Source: Bacteroidales bacterium (GTDB lineage Bacteria > Bacteroidota > Bacteroidia > Bacteroidales > P3). Taken from it: a stretch of DNA of 64,000 nt. Under the pieces are notes generated by a model. That model did no database searches and was not told the origin of the DNA. It saw only the letters and a list, made by a program, of their open reading frames with translations. Shown in pieces: positions 60,614 through 64,000 of this stretch. A program made the position numbers and the translations under genes. The stretch covers positions 62,001 through 126,000 of the forward strand of contig JAFSPS010000011.1 in the NCBI GenBank assembly GCA_017451385.1. The letters are read 5' to 3'. Positions within the stretch are counted from its first letter, which is position 1, and each line of letters begins with the position of its first letter.

Positions 60614-62251
60614 TTATTTCTTGCCCAGCAGTTTGTTGTAGCCTTTGCGGTCGCTCATCACCTCAACGGCTTTGGTAACGTCGGGGTCGGTGGAGAGGTT
60701 GCCCTCGATGCGTCCGCGTTCGTAATAGTAGCGTGTGAGAATCTCGCTTTTCAGCATCTCGCTAATTTCGTCACGATAGCGGTAGAGGTCGCGCTCCTTG
60801 TCTTTGCGGAACTGTTCCTCCATAGCATCGAGCTGAGAGCTTATGGCTCCAATATACTTTTCCTCCTCAGCCACTTTGCGCAGTTCCTTGATGACGCGCT
60901 CGGTGATGGTGGAGTAGGCGTAGTCTTTGTCCGAGAGATAGTGTGCAAAGTCGGCAAAGAGTTCGTCACTCACTTCAAACTGCGAAGGAGGAGCGATGGT
61001 TTCGTGTTTTCTCACATATTCGGTTACATAGTTGAATATATGGAATTTAGCGTAGAGTGAGGCTGCGATGCTCGACATATATTGAGGTTCTACGGCGACA
61101 TCGGGTTCTATGCCGTAGCCGTCAAAGACGGTGCGTCCGTTGCGTGTTTTGAAGGCGGTACGCAGAGAGTCAGCCACCTTGGTGGCGCGTCCGTTGGTGT
61201 CGCGGTTGCTATAGTCGAGGGCTTGGATGCAGCGGCCAGAGGGTATGTAGTATTTTGATACGGTGATTTTCATCTGGCTGTTGTATGACAGCGGCAGGAT
61301 ATTCTGCACCAGACCTTTGCCGAAGGAGCGTTCGCCAACAATCACGGCACGGTCGAAGTCCTGAAGACTACCGCTGACAATCTCGCTTGCCGACGCACTG
61401 TAGTTGTCTATCAGCACCGCCACGGGCAGGTCGGTGGTCAGAGGTTCGTGGCGTGTCTGGCTTTTGATGTTCTTGTTGCTTATTTTGCCTTTGGTTTCCA
61501 CCACCAGCTCACCGCGAGGCATAAAGATGTTCACTATATCTACGGCTTCATTCATAAGTCCGCCGCCGTTGCCACGCAGGTCGAGGATGATGCCTTTAAG
61601 ATTCTTTTTACCGTTCATCAGTTCAGCCACAGCCGTGCGCACCTCCGCTCCGGAGCCGCGCGTGAACTCGTTGAGTTTTACATATCCGTAGTCTTCTGCC
61701 ACATAGCCATAGTAGGGTACTGCCTTTAGTTGTATCTCTTCGCGGACTAAGGTCTTCTCGTAGCTCTTGCCATTGCGTTCAAGGCGTACTGTGACGCTGG
61801 TGCCTGCCTGTCCGCGCAGTGCCGCACTCACATCGGCGTTGCTTTTGCCTTCGGTGCTTTCGCCGCCAATGCTCATTATGCGGTCGCCAGCCTTAAGGCC
61901 AGCCTTGTCTGCCGGCAACCCTTCGTAGGGCTCTGCGATATAGATGTTTTTGCCTTGTTGGTGTATCAGAGCTCCTATGCCACCATACTGCCCCATCAGT
62001 TGCAGCTTGACGTCTTCCATCTGTGATTCGGGATAGTAGTTGGTGTAGGGGTCCATAGAGGCCAGCATGGCGTCAATGGCAGTCTTCATCACTTTGCCGG
62101 GTTCTACATCGTCAACATAATACTGGTTAAGCGTCTTATAGACGTCGGCAAAGATTTCTAAATTTTTGGATATTTCGAAACTGCGGTCTTCCTGTGCCGT
62201 CAGAAGCATGGGGAAGCACAAGGCAAGGGCATATAGCGAAAAACGTTTCAT
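60614..62251 (-). CDS. S41 family C-terminal processing peptidase
   Basis: Periplasmic tail-specific protease of 545 residues. There is a signal peptide (1-19, ending LLTAQ), a PDZ domain (about 85-165, with GIGALIHQQGKNIYI and LKAGDRIMSIGG), and the catalytic Ser in NYSASASEI (about 285) with the Lys in FGKGLVQ (about 311). The C-terminal region of about 170 residues is longer than in minimal CtpA. Bacteroidota usually carry several such proteases; the substrate is not evident. Confidence 0.92.
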   Translation of the reverse strand: MKRFSLYALALCFPMLLTAQEDRSFEISKNLEIFADVYKTLNQYYVDDVEPGKVMKTAIDAMLASMDPYTNYYPESQMEDVKLQLMGQYGGIGALIHQQGKNIYIAEPYEGLPADKAGLKAGDRIMSIGGESTEGKSNADVSAALRGQAGTSVTVRLERNGKSYEKTLVREEIQLKAVPYYGYVAEDYGYVKLNEFTRGSGAEVRTAVAELMNGKKNLKGIILDLRGNGGGLMNEAVDIVNIFMPRGELVVETKGKISNKNIKSQTRHEPLTTDLPVAVLIDNYSASASEIVSGSLQDFDRAVIVGERSFGKGLVQNILPLSYNSQMKITVSKYYIPSGRCIQALDYSNRDTNGRATKVADSLRTAFKTRNGRTVFDGYGIEPDVAVEPQYMSSIAASLYAKFHIFNYVTEYVRKHETIAPPSQFEVSDELFADFAHYLSDKDYAYSTITERVIKELRKVAEEEKYIGAISSQLDAMEEQFRKDKERDLYRYRDEISEMLKSEILTRYYYERGRIEGNLSTDPDVTKAVEVMSDRKGYNKLLGKK

Positions 62252-62282
62252 GGTGAGTTTTTTTTTGAAGGCTGTGTCTGAT

Positions 62283-64000
62283 TTAGTTTTCTTTTATGAA
62301 GCGCGAGAGTTGTATCTCATCGGGTGATACGAACCATACTATGTCGCCTATGTTAAAGATAGTGTCGGCTTTAGGATTGAGCATATATTCTCCGTTGCGT
62401 TCAATGGCTATCACCATGCCGTTGTAGCGTTTGCGGAAGTCAGATTGTCTGAGGTTTTTGCCGTGAAGTGGTCCGTTTTCAATGATGACATAGCGGTAGG
62501 TGTTCACCTCGATGTCGGAGTGGTCGCGAATCAGCATCTCAGGCTCTACCTCTACTGAGGGGCGGAAGAGGGCTATGTTGTCCTCGGTGCCTATCACGGT
62601 GATGCGGTCGGCAGGCATGAGGATTTCTTCGCTCTCTGGCAGATTGATGACGTTGGTGCCGCGTTCAATGGTTACGATGCTCAGACCGTAGTGGTCGCGC
62701 GTGTTGGCTTGTCGCAGCGTCTGCCCTACCAGAGGGGAGAAGGCTGAGAGGGTCATCCGCTCCATGCTGAAGGTTTGTTCCATGTCTTTGGGGATGCGGA
62801 ATGAGTTTTGCTCCTGACGCTGGTTGAAGTTGCTCACAAAATGCTCTTGTATGCGCAGATAGGCTTGTGTGGCGCTGCGCGACGACACGAGGATGCCCAG
62901 CACGAAGATGGCTATCACAAGGATGAAGCCCAGCGCAAGGTGTATGTATTGTCCAAGAACAAGGCCAACGAAGAAGAAGGCCACGAAGATTCGAAGAATC
63001 ACTAATGGGATTACCGCCACCTGACTGTTGTGGTAGGCACTGAGCATCTTGCGTACACGCTCATGGTTGACATTCTGCACCATAGCCCAGATGAAAGGAG
63101 CCATGACCACCAGTGTGATGCCGGCACCCAGCAGGTTGCCCCAGATAGGTTTTATCTCGTAGCTGGCAAAAAGCTTGGTGATGAACGGCTGGAGCAGCGT
63201 GAACGAGAGCAGAGAGATGGCACCGAGAATGGCGCCATAGATAAGGATAGAGCTCAACTGCTTCTTGATGAAATTTTTGACCATTTTCTCGTGGTCTGAG
63301 CTATTGGCCGATGCCGAATAGTTGTCAAGGGCATTTTTTAGTTTCTCGGGGATACGTGGTGAGATCCATTCGTAGGCTGGCAGGCCAGCTTTTATCATGT
63401 ATGGCGTTACGAAGGTGGTGATGATGGACACCGATACGATGATGGGGTAGATGGGGTCGCGGATGACGCCAAAGCTAAGGCCGAGGCCGGCAATGATGAA
63501 GGAGAACTCGCCAATCTGGCAGAAGCAGAAGCCGCTCTGCATAGCTGTCTTGAGGGGTTTGCCGCTGAGGATGACGCCCAGCGTTGCCGCCAGCGACTTG
63601 AAGAGCACTATGGCCAACGCAATGACAAGGATAGGCACGATGTACTGTACTAAGACCTGCGGGTCCACCAGCATGCCTACGGAGACGAAGAATACCGCGC
63701 CGAAGAGGTTTTTCACTGGCGTGACGATGCGGTGAATGAGGTCTGCCTCGATAGTCTCGGCAAGGATGGTGCCCATGACGAAAGCACCCAAAGCGGTGGA
63801 GAAGCCGGCATAGGAAGCCAGCACTACCATGCCGAAGCATAGCCCTATGGCTACAATGAGCAGAGTCTCCTCGGTCATAAAGCGGCGCATCCAACGTAGG
63901 AAGGTGGGTATCAGATAGATGCCGAAAGTGAAGACGATGATGAGGAAGAATACGAGTTTCAGCAGGCTATATACCAGCTCTCCGCCGTTGAAGCTACGGC
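62283..64000 (-). CDS. CPA2 cation:proton antiporter, KefB-like, with two RCK_C domains (partial)
   Basis: The gene runs off the right edge: the frame stays open to position 64000, upstream of the first internal ATG at 63890, with sequence (SLLKLVFFLIIVFTFGIYLI) that continues the membrane domain. The visible 572 codons hold the second half of a Na+/H+ exchanger domain ('YAGFSTALGAFVMGTILAET') and additional membrane segments. Two C-terminal RCK_C/TrkA-C domains follow (about the last 155 residues), lacking a full NAD-binding TrkA-N between. Such domains bind nucleotides or ions and gate K+ or Na+ efflux. It ends 31 bases before the S41 gene. Confidence 0.88.
   Translation of the reverse strand, partial: RSFNGGELVYSLLKLVFFLIIVFTFGIYLIPTFLRWMRRFMTEETLLIVAIGLCFGMVVLASYAGFSTALGAFVMGTILAETIEADLIHRIVTPVKNLFGAVFFVSVGMLVDPQVLVQYIVPILVIALAIVLFKSLAATLGVILSGKPLKTAMQSGFCFCQIGEFSFIIAGLGLSFGVIRDPIYPIIVSVSIITTFVTPYMIKAGLPAYEWISPRIPEKLKNALDNYSASANSSDHEKMVKNFIKKQLSSILIYGAILGAISLLSFTLLQPFITKLFASYEIKPIWGNLLGAGITLVVMAPFIWAMVQNVNHERVRKMLSAYHNSQVAVIPLVILRIFVAFFFVGLVLGQYIHLALGFILVIAIFVLGILVSSRSATQAYLRIQEHFVSNFNQRQEQNSFRIPKDMEQTFSMERMTLSAFSPLVGQTLRQANTRDHYGLSIVTIERGTNVINLPESEEILMPADRITVIGTEDNIALFRPSVEVEPEMLIRDHSDIEVNTYRYVIIENGPLHGKNLRQSDFRKRYNGMVIAIERNGEYMLNPKADTIFNIGDIVWFVSPDEIQLSRFIKEN

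Overview
The window is a stretch of chromosome from a member of the Bacteroidales (Bacteroidota). The evidence is a type IX secretion C-terminal domain on a giant cell-surface protein, a DUF4835/PorD-like gene, a 6S-like RNA between zapA and rny, a BtuB/BtuG-type vitamin B12 uptake locus, lipoproteins with acidic post-cysteine surface-export-like signals, and repeated Bacteroidota promoters (TTTG, about 19-21 bases, TAnnTTTG). Family and genus cannot be fixed from the sequence alone. No prophage, CRISPR array, IS transposase or rRNA operon was seen.

Layout. 1-10.5 kb: a plus-strand housekeeping run (lpdA, M23 peptidase, ispH, recF, DUF721/DciA-like, leucyl aminopeptidase, pdxA, polA). 10.7-15.6 kb: carbamate kinase, ornithine carbamoyltransferase and a DASS transporter in one tight block, then a DcaP-like porin; this looks like energy-yielding citrulline/carbamoyl-phosphate catabolism. 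15.7-22.3 kb: an Rpn-type PD-(D/E)XK nuclease and a 1841-residue T9SS cargo protein with CUB-like, P-domain-like and PKD domains and a long series of Cys-Asp-Ser repeats. 22.3-26.1 kb: a MITE-like inverted-repeat element, then (minus strand) a cobalamin riboswitch, btuB and a btuG-like surface lipoprotein. 26.2-33.4 kb: lipoprotein, nitroreductase, SDR oxidoreductase, a zapB-like/zapA/6S RNA/rny cluster, lgt, gpmA and three tRNA genes (Ser-GCT, Pro-TGG, Arg-TCT). 33.6-45.5 kb: a triple-repeat lipoprotein and tgt on the minus strand, then an orphan DppB-type permease and a 2590-residue NdvB-type cyclic beta-1,2-glucan synthase on the plus strand.

45.6-46.9 kb is an accessory patch: a promoter-to-terminator RNA gene of about 190 nt with a long nested hairpin fold, followed by three small AT-rich genes of unknown function. 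46.9-52.5 kb (minus) runs gyrB - restriction enzyme - methyltransferase - pepE - nfo. The restriction and modification proteins match EcoRV and M.EcoRV closely, so this is very probably a GATATC-specific type II system inserted tightly between gyrB and pepE. 53-57.7 kb: an HdeD-like membrane protein, DUF4835/PorD, a PLP aminotransferase, a sialidase-like secreted protein and yajC. 57.8-64 kb (minus): M16 peptidase, O-antigen ligase-like protein, S41 processing peptidase and a KefB-like antiporter cut by the right edge.

The items most worth following are the unassigned structured RNA at 45.66 kb, the EcoRV-like cassette inside the gyrB transcription unit, the riboswitch-btuB-btuG locus, the giant repeat protein together with PorD, the glucan synthase paired with a lone permease, and the polA gene whose proofreading motifs look lost.
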